A DNA stretch of 13,078 nucleotides. It comes from CAZWMK01 sp964635065 (lineage in GTDB: Bacteria > Pseudomonadota > Alphaproteobacteria > Sphingomonadales > Sphingomonadaceae). This document shows, one piece after another, positions 1 to 10,800 of the stretch. The translations under genes were made by a program, and so were the position numbers. Under the pieces are notes generated by a model that was given only the letters and a program-made list of their open reading frames with translations, did not search any database and was not told the origin of the DNA. Numbering within the stretch: position 1 is the stretch's first letter; each line of letters opens with the position of its first letter. The DNA is taken from NCBI GenBank assembly GCA_964635065.1, contig CAZWMK010000068.1, forward strand, positions 1 through 13,078, read 5' to 3'.

Positions 1-641
<641 letters not shown>

Positions 642-734
642 GTTCCACCATCAGCGCCAGCGCTGACAGGAATAAACCAGCCAATTACCGCATATGCACG
701 GATATCGATTGAAAAACTGTCCCGCCGGCTACTC

Positions 735-853
735 AGCTTGGTGACCATAGCGTCTGTGACCCACCCGATCCCATCCCGAACTCGGCCGTGAAACCAGACA
801 GCGCCAATGGTACTATCGCTTAAGCGATGGAAGAGTAGGTCGTCGCCAGGCTT
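735..853 (+). rRNA. rrf: 5S ribosomal RNA
   Basis: The terminal helix is visible: AGCTTGG at 735-741 pairs with CCAGGCTT at 846-853, allowing one G-U pair. Between them lie the conserved 5S blocks CCCACCCGATCCCATCCCG and GAACTCGGCCGTGAAAC, the GCGCCAATGGTA segment and GAGAGTAGGTC-like AGAGTAGGTCGTCGCC. The length of about 119 nt fits the family. The sequence is of the alphaproteobacterial kind. It is cotranscribed with the 23S gene upstream. Confidence 0.96.
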
Positions 854-893
854 AGCAGCCGGCGTGGCAGTCAGAAAAACCCATCCACATGTC

Positions 894-919
894 AGGGCGG
901 CCCAAAAAGCCGCCCTTTT
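894..919 (+). terminator. Intrinsic-terminator-like hairpin between 5S and tRNA-fMet
   Basis: GGGCGGC at 895-901 and GCCGCCC at 909-915 form a perfect 7-bp GC stem with a 7-nt loop, followed by TTTT at 916-919. A894 can pair with T916. The shape is that of a Rho-independent terminator for the rRNA operon, yet tRNA-fMet begins only 8 nt later. It is therefore either a partial terminator or a processing hairpin that trims the tRNA precursor. There is no room for a separate tRNA promoter between hairpin and tRNA. Confidence 0.75.
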
Positions 920-926
920 GCTTTGA

Positions 927-2612
<1,686 letters not shown>

Positions 2613-2617
2613 GGGGC

Positions 2618-3706
2618 TTACCTTATGTGATCGGGGATGGAGTCCGGGGTGCGGAACTGATCGAGTGCTGCCTGCAGCTTCGTGGCGGCGCGTAGTGACG
2701 TTGCCTGATTGTAATAGCGTTCGCCGGTCTGCAGGCTGCTGTGGCCGAGCACGGCGCGGATGATGCCGACGTCTTCGGGGATCTCGCTCGCAATCGAAGT
2801 GGCGGCGCTGTGGCGGAAGAGATGCGCGGTCAGTCGTTTGCCGGTGCGGGCTTCGATCAGTCGGGCCAGACGGGCGCTCAGCGTCTTGCCCGAGACATAG
2901 GGCGCACCGCTGTCCGAAATCCACAGCGCGTCATGGTCGCCCTCCTGCCACCAGCGCCCACGCCGTGCGAGACAGATCGGGCGGTAGATATCGAGCCAGG
3001 TCTTGAGCGCGGGATGCAGGTCTTCGGGGACCAACAGCATGAGCGGCTGCTTGTTCTTGGTCTCATGCCGCCCAAAGTGCAGGCGATAGCGGGCGCCATC
3101 GAACTGCAGATGTCGGTCGTGCCGGATCTGTGCGAAGTTCCGGATCCGCAGCGGGCAGGCGATAAGCAGCGCCATCATCAGGCCGTCGCGATAGGCGTTG
3201 GCCTGGGCAATGGGTGTCGGAAGCATGGATGCCTCGTCCATGATCTGATGACCGAGTTGATAGAGATCGCGCGCTGGTAGCAACTGGCTTTGGCGATCGA
3301 TGACGGGCTTGGCATGGCGCCAGCTATGCCGGACGGCACGATGCAGCAGGGCAAAGTCCATCCCCGGTGCCAAGGCCCGGCACGCGGTCAACAGGTCGGT
3401 GAGATAGCCGCGTGCCGTGATCGGCGCGACGGCATCAAGGCAGCTAACAAAGCCCTGCAGCAAGGTCGGGTTGGCCGTCATCCGCCAGCCGCAGTCGCGC
3501 GGCGTCTGCCCTTGCGAAACCAGATAAGCGAGCCAGCGGCCATAGGCCTTGGCAATCCTGCGCCGCCGTTCGGGCGGATGCTGGGCGAGCAAGCCGCCAT
3601 CGTCATCGAACAGCCCGCCGGCTTGCTGCGCTCGCGCCCAGGCCTGCTGGTCGGGCAGCGACCAGGCCGCGAGACGCAACGGGGTCAGGGCGAGGCGCTG
3701 GACCAT
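2618..3706 (-). CDS. Tyrosine recombinase/integrase, 362 aa
   Basis: A phage-integrase-family tyrosine recombinase. The N-terminal ~170 residues are an alpha-helical core-binding region; the catalytic domain follows with the full active-site set visible: R187 (CPLRIRNF), K217 (HETKNK), H295 and R298 (HLFRH), H322 (LGH) and the nucleophile Y331, the first Tyr of the YY pair. The usual His/Trp just before the nucleophile is Arg here. Its ATG overlaps the stop of the 558-aa recombinase in an ATGA at 3703-3706/3706-3708, so translation is probably coupled. The stop TAA (2618-2620) lies 5 nt before the serine recombinase start. The intact active site suggests a working enzyme; its exact site is unknown. 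Confidence 0.93.
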   Translation of the reverse strand: MVQRLALTPLRLAAWSLPDQQAWARAQQAGGLFDDDGGLLAQHPPERRRRIAKAYGRWLAYLVSQGQTPRDCGWRMTANPTLLQGFVSCLDAVAPITARGYLTDLLTACRALAPGMDFALLHRAVRHSWRHAKPVIDRQSQLLPARDLYQLGHQIMDEASMLPTPIAQANAYRDGLMMALLIACPLRIRNFAQIRHDRHLQFDGARYRLHFGRHETKNKQPLMLLVPEDLHPALKTWLDIYRPICLARRGRWWQEGDHDALWISDSGAPYVSGKTLSARLARLIEARTGKRLTAHLFRHSAATSIASEIPEDVGIIRAVLGHSSLQTGERYYNQATSLRAATKLQAALDQFRTPDSIPDHIR

Positions 3707-5382
3707 CAGGCAGCGACCGCATCAGCGCGGGGTGCCTGCAGCGCCTGCAGCACGCCGACATAGCGCGTCATCGCTTCGTCCGTCTCGAAGCTCGCATAAT
3801 GACTGATCGTCGTCTGGATATTCTTGTGGCCGAGCAACTGGCGCACCGATTCATATTGCCCCGGGTTGGCCTGGAGGAAGATGAGCGCACTCAGATGGCG
3901 GAAGAGATGCGGGTTCATCTTGAGGCAGAGCTGGCCTTCGATGAAATCGATCAGCGCCTTGCGCAGGCCATTCTCGCTCATCGTCCCGCCGTCGCGTCCG
4001 GGAAAGAGCGCGCGCGAACCCTTGTCGGCCAGCACAGGCTGATAGACGGACATGTAGCGCATCAGCATCGCGACCAGATGCGCGGGCAGCGGATAGCGCA
4101 GGTCGATGGCGTTCTTGACTTCGTCCGCCGGCAGCACGAGCTGCCAGCTGTTTGCCGCGATCGAAAAGCAGCGCTGGATATGCCGGTCACGGTCGAGCCG
4201 GCGCAGGTTCGCCAGGCGGATCGGGGCGACCGTCAAGAGCGCGACCATCAGCGCGCGCTGCGCCCGGCGCGCCGTCGTCGGCGTGACCGGTTCATCCGCC
4301 AACTGCGCAAAGATCTGTTCGGGCAGGCGCACCAGCTTCTGGATGACATCGCGGTTGGTGAACTGCTGCAGCCGCGCACGGTTCTTGTCGGTCATGCCAT
4401 GGCGATCGGTGCGCAGACGGCGCAGCCACTTGGCGATCTGCGCGACGTCAGCATCAGGCAGCTTGGCCCAGTCGCGCGCGATCTGAAGTGCGAGCATGAT
4501 GATGTTGAAGCTATAGGCGCTGGGCTTGTTGCCATTGCGGGCAAGGATGAACTCCAGGCCTGCGCGGAGATGATCAGGCTGCACCAAGGCGCCAAGTGAA
4601 GTGAGCGTTGCGGCGGGCACGCCGGCATGGATCTCGGCCGAGGCGAGGCGGCGCAGCTGGCGATCATATTGCAGGCCGCTCGTCGGGCGCAGCGCCGGAT
4701 TGTCGCTGTCAACATCGAACCAATCCTTGCGGGCACGATGTGCCCGCAAGGCGCGCGCGTCGGCGGCAAGTTCGGACGACAGGTCGTCCCAGCTTAAGGT
4801 GTACTGGCGCGGGTTGGCATCGCGCGGCAGCGGCTTGAGGCCATGCGCCGGGTGCGTCCGTGCGAGCTTGTTCCAATAACGCTGCAGGTCACGACGGATG
4901 CGCGTCGGTGTCTTGCTCAGCTGCACTTCGGCGAGGAAGGTCTCATAGGCGTCGAGCGTCGCGAAGCGAACGTCGTGCGGGGCGATGCCTGCGGCCGTGC
5001 AATAGCGTGCAAAGCGGCGCAGCGTCACGCTGGCCTGCTGGTCGCCGGCATCTTTGAGCAGCGCCAGCCAGGCCGGGCTGCACGGTTCGGTCAGGCGGTC
5101 ACGCAGCAGGCCAGCCAGGCGCAGCGCGCGGTTGAGGTCGGTCTTGATATTGTCCCAGCGGCGCGGCCCAATGCCGACCGCGCCCGGGCTGGCGCTGGCG
5201 ATCTGCTGCCGCAGCGTTGTCAGATCAGCTGCGACCTGTCTGGGCGTGCGGTCGAGGATACGGCAGAAGCCGCGGATCGCGGACGCCATATTGGCGCGGC
5301 CGCGGGCTTCGACATCAGGCGCAGCCAGCACCAGCGCGAGGACATCGGCGAGGGTCTCAATCTTCGTGACGTCAGGTTGCAT
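3706..5382 (-). CDS. Tyrosine recombinase/integrase, 558 aa, first gene of the trio
   Basis: A long tyrosine recombinase. The N-terminal ~370 residues are helical, charged and much longer than in XerC/XerD-type enzymes, so extra arm-binding or partner-binding domains are likely. The catalytic domain has R389 (APIRLANL), K423 (DEVKN), H492 and R495 (HLFRH), H519 (LGHKN), H528 and the nucleophile Y529 (SHYAS): a complete set. The ATG at 5382 follows a very AT-rich leader; no clear Shine-Dalgarno is visible. The stop overlaps the next gene by ATGA. Two unlike tyrosine recombinases side by side recall TnpA/TnpB of Tn554 and the RIT elements (three tyrosine recombinases), but here the third partner is a serine recombinase. 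Confidence 0.92.
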   Translation of the reverse strand: MQPDVTKIETLADVLALVLAAPDVEARGRANMASAIRGFCRILDRTPRQVAADLTTLRQQIASASPGAVGIGPRRWDNIKTDLNRALRLAGLLRDRLTEPCSPAWLALLKDAGDQQASVTLRRFARYCTAAGIAPHDVRFATLDAYETFLAEVQLSKTPTRIRRDLQRYWNKLARTHPAHGLKPLPRDANPRQYTLSWDDLSSELAADARALRAHRARKDWFDVDSDNPALRPTSGLQYDRQLRRLASAEIHAGVPAATLTSLGALVQPDHLRAGLEFILARNGNKPSAYSFNIIMLALQIARDWAKLPDADVAQIAKWLRRLRTDRHGMTDKNRARLQQFTNRDVIQKLVRLPEQIFAQLADEPVTPTTARRAQRALMVALLTVAPIRLANLRRLDRDRHIQRCFSIAANSWQLVLPADEVKNAIDLRYPLPAHLVAMLMRYMSVYQPVLADKGSRALFPGRDGGTMSENGLRKALIDFIEGQLCLKMNPHLFRHLSALIFLQANPGQYESVRQLLGHKNIQTTISHYASFETDEAMTRYVGVLQALQAPRADAVAA

Positions 5383-5520
5383 AATATATAATCCGATATT
5401 TATAATAATGGTCCGAAAATAATGAAAGCACCAGTATTGAAATAATAAGTAATCAGTCGAACATTGATCATTATCTACAGAGTAACAGTAAGTTACGCTG
5501 TGTCGTTACTTTGAGTTGCG
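5383..5520 (-). promoter_or_regulatory. AT-rich leader/promoter region of recombinase trio with GTTAC repeats
   Basis: This stretch is far richer in A+T than everything around it, above all at 5383-5480 (for example the TATAATAATGG and TATATAATCC runs just upstream of the ATG at 5382). It must hold the trio's promoter, though I cannot single out one -35/-10 pair. At 5482-5496 there is an inverted repeat GTAAC-AGTAA-GTTAC, followed by another GTTAC at 5505-5509 and the arms TGTCG/CGACA around 5501-5523. These could be binding sites for one of the recombinases or a regulator. Confidence 0.45.
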
Positions 5521-5738
5521 ACAGACAACTGTGCGTGAAGATGTTCTGCGGCCGCCTGACGGGCGAGCAGGTGGACAAGTGCGGTGAGTTGGGGATGCGG
5601 CGGGACCGCGCGCAGCGCTTCCGCCCGCGGCTGGCGCGGGTCAGTCGGATGGCGGTGCGGGTCGGTCTCGGCCACGGTTCTGCTGCGCTCCACGGTCGGG
5701 CGCTGCACCCCAAATGGGCGCAACAAAACCGACCGCAC
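5493..5738 (-). CDS. Small hypothetical protein, 81 aa
   Basis: The protein is not assigned to any family. The frame starts at a GTG (5736-5738); no ATG is available in this frame close by. The composition looks like real protein: Arg/Pro-rich first half (RSVLLRPFGVQRPTVERSRT), then an amphipathic helix PQLTALVHLLARQAAAEHL. The overlapping frame starting at ATG 5746 is Arg/Cys/Ser-rich and looks like a shadow. It lies just upstream of, and in the same direction as, the recombinase trio; its stop sits in the GTAAC repeat region, so it probably has its own promoter further up. No function is proposed. Confidence 0.42.
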   Translation of the reverse strand: MRSVLLRPFGVQRPTVERSRTVAETDPHRHPTDPRQPRAEALRAVPPHPQLTALVHLLARQAAAEHLHAQLSVATQSNDTA

Positions 5739-5802
5739 AGAGCCATGCCATGGCGGGGAAAATCAGCTTGAATGGCAAAAGGAAAGGCGCTTTGTCAGAG
5801 AC

Positions 5803-6222
5803 TTACAATGATGTGTCGGCCCAGCCTTCACGTTCGCGCAGGCGTTGCCAGCGGCTGGTGAGCGCCTCTAGGCTCACCTCGCTCGCGCTGAAGAAGGGCG
5901 TGAGCGAGGCGTGGGCAAAGCGGATGAACAGTGCGCGTGTGCCGGGCATCAGCCTGTCGGAGCCGGCGCTGGAGCCGATGGCGCTGAGGTAAATGTCGGC
6001 AAGCTGCTGCAGCAGGAAATCCTGATCATGCTTACCGGGGGCGCCTTGCTTGTTCTTCTTGCGGGCGGTGATGGCCAATTGTGCGAGACGGGGCTTGAGG
6101 CGCGCGCGGCCGCCCGGGCTGGCGTGCAGGTGCAGGGTATTTTCTTCGCGGCGCAGCTCAACGGTATCAGCGGCGATGCCGACACGGGTGCAGGCGTGGG
6201 CGAGCGTGGCCGTGCTGACGAC
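5803..6222 (-). pseudogene. C-terminal remnant of an unrecognised protein
   Basis: An open frame of about 139 codons ends in TAA at 5803-5805 but has no convincing start: it is open back to the TAG at 6223-6225, where the IS5-type transposase fragment ends in the same frame. The first few residues after that TAG (VVST) still look like transposase, so the junction is probably near 6205-6215. What remains is a helical segment with recognisable protein composition: ACTRVGIAADTVELRREE, a Lys/Arg-rich stretch (ITARKKNKQ), FIRFAHASLTPFF and a C-terminal SLEALTSRWQRLRERE helix. A TTG at 6076-6078 could restart translation of 91 aa, but without evidence. I do not recognise the family. Confidence 0.55.
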
Positions 6223-6627
6223 CTAGCGCAGAAGGCGCCCGTCGGCGGCCGACGCCGAAGTCACCGCCATCTCTCGGATGAAGCCGTAGCGCCGATCGAT
6301 GTTTATGTGGGATTTGCAGCCGAAGACGGGCAGGGCACTCATAGGCAATGGCGTGCCGTCCGCGCGATAGCGGACTTTGCCACCGATCTTGAGTGTCCAG
6401 CGCGCATCGATGTTCTTCTGCACGGCCTTGTTCGGCTCGTCCGGCCAGATTTCCTTCGCGCGCATACCGGACTTGATCGCCTCGCGTTCACCTTCAGCAT
6501 GCCGCTGCTTGGGCGCAGGCACCAGTGAGGCATCGACAATCTGCCCTGGCATCGGGATGTAGCCCTTCTTTTGCAGTTGCCAGTCGAAGGCCTTCATCAC
6601 CCGCTTCAGCGTTCCGGTCTCGGTCAG
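6223..6627 (-). pseudogene. Truncated IS5-family transposase
   Basis: The frame reads like the middle of an IS5-family DDE transposase: TETGTLKRV, KAFDWQLQKKGYIPMPGQ, IVDASLVPAPKQRH (carrying the first catalytic Asp), EIWPDEPNKAVQKNIDARWT, PVFGCKSHINIDRRYGFIRE and ADGRLLR. The normal family protein is over 300 aa, so the N-terminal third and the catalytic domain's second Asp and Glu are missing. A TAG interrupts the frame after GRLLR (6223-6225), where relatives normally carry an acidic residue, and another TAG (6628-6630) lies just beyond the upstream edge. Any start at 6600 would be a GTG inside the domain. No terminal inverted repeats were found. It is dead and marks a past rearrangement between the recombinase region and the efflux operon. 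Confidence 0.8.
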
Positions 6628-6641
6628 CTAAGTCAGCAGCC

Positions 6642-7874
6642 CTAGTCCGTGATCCACAAATTATGGCTGTCTATGCGCAAGCGATTGATGGCGCGATGGG
6701 CTTCGGCGCGGGCCAGAGCTTCGGCGCGGAAGGTGGCATGGGCCAGGCGTTCGCCTTGCAGCATATCGGCGAGATCGATCGCACCGAGTTGCTGGCCGCG
6801 CCGGAGCTTCTGGAGGGCTGCCACCTGCGCGTCCAATGCCTCGCGTGTTCGCTGCCATGCGCTATGGGCTGCACGTGCGCGTACGACATCGCTATCCGCC
6901 ATTTCGCGCGCGTCAAACCGCGCCAGCGCCAGATCGGCTGCAGCGGCTTGCGCTTCGGAAAAGGCCCGGCTCGCCGTGGCCGAGCGCGCCTTGCCACCGA
7001 GAGGCATGGACAGGACCAGCCCAGCGCCACGTTCTGCCCCACTGCGTTCCGAGAATACGCGGACCCCAATGCTGGGATCGGCCCAGCGGTCGCGCTGGGC
7101 GCGTGCGGCAAGACTGGCGATGCGCTGTGCCTCGGCATCGGCAGCTCCGATTTCATGGCTGCGGCTGATGGCTTGTGCGGCCATGGCCTCAAGCCCCTCT
7201 GGCGGCAGTACGGGCACGTCTGGTTCGGGAGCGGTCACGGGCAGGGGGAGCGCGGGAAAGCGCGCAGCCAGCCGGGCGCGGGCGAGATCAGTTCGCCCGC
7301 GTGATTGCGCCGCCATGGCCCGGGCATCGCCCAGCGCTGCCGCAGCCTGATCGGCCTCGAGCGGCGCGGCATCGCGCAACTGGACACGACGACGGACAGC
7401 GCTGAGCGCGGCCTCGTAATTTTCGACACTTTGCGCATCCACAGAAGCCTCGGCGCTTGCCCCCAGCCAGTCCCACCACAGCTCGTTGAGCAGCGCCGCC
7501 GCCTTATGGCGCGCATCTTCCGCCCGGTTTTCGGCGGCACGCACGCCGAGCGTCCCAGCCTTGCGATCAAGCTGCGCCTTGCCGGGCAGACGGAATGCGC
7601 GTGACAGCGTAGCATCATATTCGTCGTAACTGCCCTCACGCTCCACCGAACGCCGCATATAGCTGCCGCCAACGGTGAATTCGTGCGGCCCCGCCCGGAG
7701 CAGCCGGGCGTCGGCCCTTGCGGCCTCTACCCGCGCCATCGCCGCCTGCACGGACGGGTCGGCTTCCAGAGCCTCTCGCACGACCGGATCGGGTGGCAGG
7801 GCGGATTGGGCGACGAGCGGCGTGGGGAGGGCAAGCAACAGCGCCAGGGTGGACAGTCTGTTCATGCCGTTCAT
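6642..7874 (-). CDS. czcC: Outer-membrane efflux channel of the TolC/CzcC type
   Basis: A 410-aa outer-membrane factor that completes the heavy-metal RND pump, carrying the metal from the periplasm across the outer membrane. It has a signal peptide (LSTLALLLALPTPLVAQ, cut after Q) followed by a long Ala/Arg-rich coiled-coil body (VQAAMARVEAARADARLL; LALARFDAREMADSDVVRARA), the alpha-barrel pattern of TolC proteins, in two repeats. The ATG at 7874 overlaps the pump gene's stop (ATGA) and has GGAGG 6 nt upstream (7881-7885), which supports it over the ATG at 7865. It is last in the operon. The stop lies about 15 nt from the IS remnant and no terminator is visible beyond it. The final residues (NLWITD) may be natural or altered by that junction. 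The family name is sure; the metal is not. Confidence 0.9.
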   Translation of the reverse strand: MNGMNRLSTLALLLALPTPLVAQSALPPDPVVREALEADPSVQAAMARVEAARADARLLRAGPHEFTVGGSYMRRSVEREGSYDEYDATLSRAFRLPGKAQLDRKAGTLGVRAAENRAEDARHKAAALLNELWWDWLGASAEASVDAQSVENYEAALSAVRRRVQLRDAAPLEADQAAAALGDARAMAAQSRGRTDLARARLAARFPALPLPVTAPEPDVPVLPPEGLEAMAAQAISRSHEIGAADAEAQRIASLAARAQRDRWADPSIGVRVFSERSGAERGAGLVLSMPLGGKARSATASRAFSEAQAAAADLALARFDAREMADSDVVRARAAHSAWQRTREALDAQVAALQKLRRGQQLGAIDLADMLQGERLAHATFRAEALARAEAHRAINRLRIDSHNLWITD

Positions 7875-10800
7875 GCGTGGCCTCCAGCGGGCAGAGGAGA
7901 GGCGCCCGCATTGCGTTCGTCCGCGCTCTCGCCAAAGCGTTCATAGAGAATTGGGAGCAGGATCAGTGTCAGCAAGGTGGCTGTCACCAGTCCGCCGATC
8001 ACCACGATCGCGAGCGGCCGCTGGATTTCGGAACCGGGACCACTGGCGAAGAGCAGTGGCACCAGCCCGAAGGCGGCGATGCTCGCGGTCATCAACACCG
8101 GGCGCAAGCGGCGGGCAGCACCTTCGCGCACGGCCTGACCCAAGGGCATGCCCTGCTGGCGCAGTTGCCGGAAGTAGCTGACCATGACGAGGCCGTTCAG
8201 AACCGCAATCCCGAGCAGGGCGATGAAGCCCACCGAGGCGGGAACAGAGAGATATTCGCCCGATATGGCGAGCGCGACCATGCCACCCACTGCCGCAAAC
8301 GGGATGTTCACGAGGATGAGCGCCGATGCCCGCACCGAACGCAGCGTGAGATAGAGCACGATGAAAATCAGTAACACCGCAATCGGCAGGACGATCATCA
8401 GACGGGCAGATGCGCGCTGCTGGTTTTCGAACTGGCCGCCCCAGACGATGCGGTACCCCGCCGGCAGCTTCACATGTGCGCCGATATCCGCCTTCGCTTC
8501 CTCGACATAGCCTACCAGATCGCGGCCTGACACGAACGCCTGCACAAGGGCGAAGCGCGAGCCATTTTCATGTTCCAGCTTGACCGGTCCGGCGGTGCGC
8601 TCGATCCTCGCTACATCGCTTGCGCGCACCAACTGACCGGAAGGACTGCGGTAGAGCTGGTCGGCAAAGCTTTGCGGGTCCATGCCTTCGCCGCCTGTCC
8701 CGCGAATGACGATGGGTACGCGACGCATCCCTTCGGACACCACCCCTGCGCGCACACCTTCCACCTGCGCGCGCATCATGTCCTGCAACAGGTCGACCGG
8801 CATGCCTGCACGGCCCGCCGCCACACGATCGATATCGATCTGGAGATAGTCGACGCTGTCATTGGCGACGGTGATTGCTTCGCTGGTGCCACGGATCCCC
8901 TCCAGCCGTTTCTGGATCTGACCGGCCAGCCGGGAGAGTTCGTCAAGGTCTGGCCCGAACAGCCGAATTGCCAAGTCACCGCGCGCGCCAGTAAGCATTT
9001 CGGATACGCGCATTTCGATGGGCTGCGTGAAGCTGGGTTCGATACCGGGAATATCCTCCAGTGCGTTGCGGATTTCCGTAACCAGCCAGTCCTTGTCCTG
9101 CACGCGCCATTCCGCGCGCGGCTTCAGTTTGAAAAAGCTGTCGGTTTCGTTGAGGCTCATCGGATCGAGCCCCAATTCGTCGCTGCCCACGCGGGCGATG
9201 ACGTCGGTCACCTCGGGGACTTTATCGAGGATCAGCTTCTGCACGCGCAGGTCGCCCGCGATGCTGTGTTCGATGTTGACGCTGGGCAGCTTGGCCAGCT
9301 GTACCAGGGTCACGCCTTCATCCATGGTCGGCAGAAAGGTCTTGCCTGTCACTGTATAGGCCGCGCCCGCCAGCAGCAGGCCGCCGCCCGCAATCAGGCT
9401 GACGGTACGGCGGTTGGCGAACGCCCAATCGAGCGCGCGGGCATGGCGTGGCGCCATCTGCCGCATCAGCCAGGGTTCATGGTGGCCATCCTGCGGCTTC
9501 AACCCGAAATAGGCCAGCACCGGCACCAGCGTGAGGGAGAGCACCAATGCCGAAAGCAGGGCGAGCACGATGGTGAGCGCGACGGGGGCGAATAATTTGC
9601 CCTCCAGGCCCTCCAGCGTGAGCAACGGCACGAACACAAGCGCAATGATCAGCAGACCCGACGCCACCGGCACCGCGACTTCGGAGGCCGCGATGCAGAT
9701 GGTGCGAAGCTTGCCCACCTGCCGGTTTTTCGCGTCGGAAAGGCGTTCGACGACATTTTCAACCACCACCACCGCACCATCGACGAGGATGCCGACCGCA
9801 ATCGCCAGTCCGCCCAGGCTCATCAGATTGGCCGTGAGACCGATGGCACGCATGAAGATAAAGGTGAGCAGTGCAGCCATGGGCAGGGCCAGTGCGACGA
9901 TGACCGACGCGCGCACATCGCCGAGAAAGAGCAGCAACAACAAGACGACCAGCACCGTCGCTTCAAGCAGGGCCTTCTCCACCGTGCCGACCGCACGACT
10001 GATCAGGTCCGACCGGTCATAGAAGATGTTGGTGCTCATGCCTTCGGGCAGGCCGGGCTTGATCTCCTCCAGCCGCGCCTTGACGTCGGCGACGACCTTG
10101 GAGGCGTCCGCCCCGCGCAGCGCGATGACAAGGCCCTGAACCGCTTCGCCTTGGCCATTCTTGGTGACGGCGCCATAGCGCGTCAGGCTGCCCATGCGGA
10201 CCGTGGCCACATCGCCGATGCGAAGTACCGCGCCATTTTCCGCATGGATGACAACCGAAGAAAGGTCATCGAGTGTCCTGATCGCGCCAACCGCGCGGAC
10301 GATCAGCGCTTCCTCGCCGATCTTGAGGCGGCCTGCGCCATCATTGCGGTTGCTGCGTTCGATGGCGTCGCGCAGATCCTCCACCGTCAGTCCGGCGGCG
10401 GCGAGCGCGGCATTGTCTGGCTGGACCTCGAACGTCTCGACGAACCCGCCCAGCGCGTTGACATCCGCCACGCCGGGCACGGTGCGCAGCGCGGGCCGGA
10501 TCGTCCAATCGAGCACGCGGCGCTTTTCGGACAGGCTTTGCGGCCCTTCCAGCGTGAACATCACCATGTCCGAGAGCGGCGTCGAGATGGGGGCCATGCC
10601 GCCCTCTACCGTTGCCGGCAGGTCGCCCGACACGTTTGACAGGCGTTCGGCCACCTGACTGCGCGCCCAGTAAATGTCCGTCCCGTCCTTGAAGTCGATG
10701 GTGATGTCGGCAATCGCATATTTGGCGACGGAACGGAGATGGGCCTGATCGGGGATGCCCAGCATCTCCATTTCAATCGGCGTGATGACGCGGCTTTCCA

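Noticed and set aside
2613..2924. N-terminal extension of the serine recombinase to 654 aa
   Set aside because: The extra ~104 residues are Arg/His/Pro-rich shadow sequence overlapping the end of the tyrosine recombinase gene. The resolvase domain begins exactly at the ATG at 2612, which has an AAGG upstream.
5471..5746. 91-aa frame starting at an ATG at 5746
   Set aside because: The composition is Arg/Cys/Ser-rich and out of frame with the amphipathic helix of the 81-aa candidate, which looks more protein-like.
6223..6600. Complete 125-aa protein starting at 6600
   Set aside because: The start would be a GTG inside the transposase domain, and homology-like sequence continues upstream to about 6627; it is a fragment.
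8570..9595. 341-codon + strand frame opposite the RND pump, and similar ones opposite czcB and czcC
   Set aside because: They are antisense shadows of strongly conserved efflux genes, with His/Gln/Arg-rich composition and no recognisable domain.
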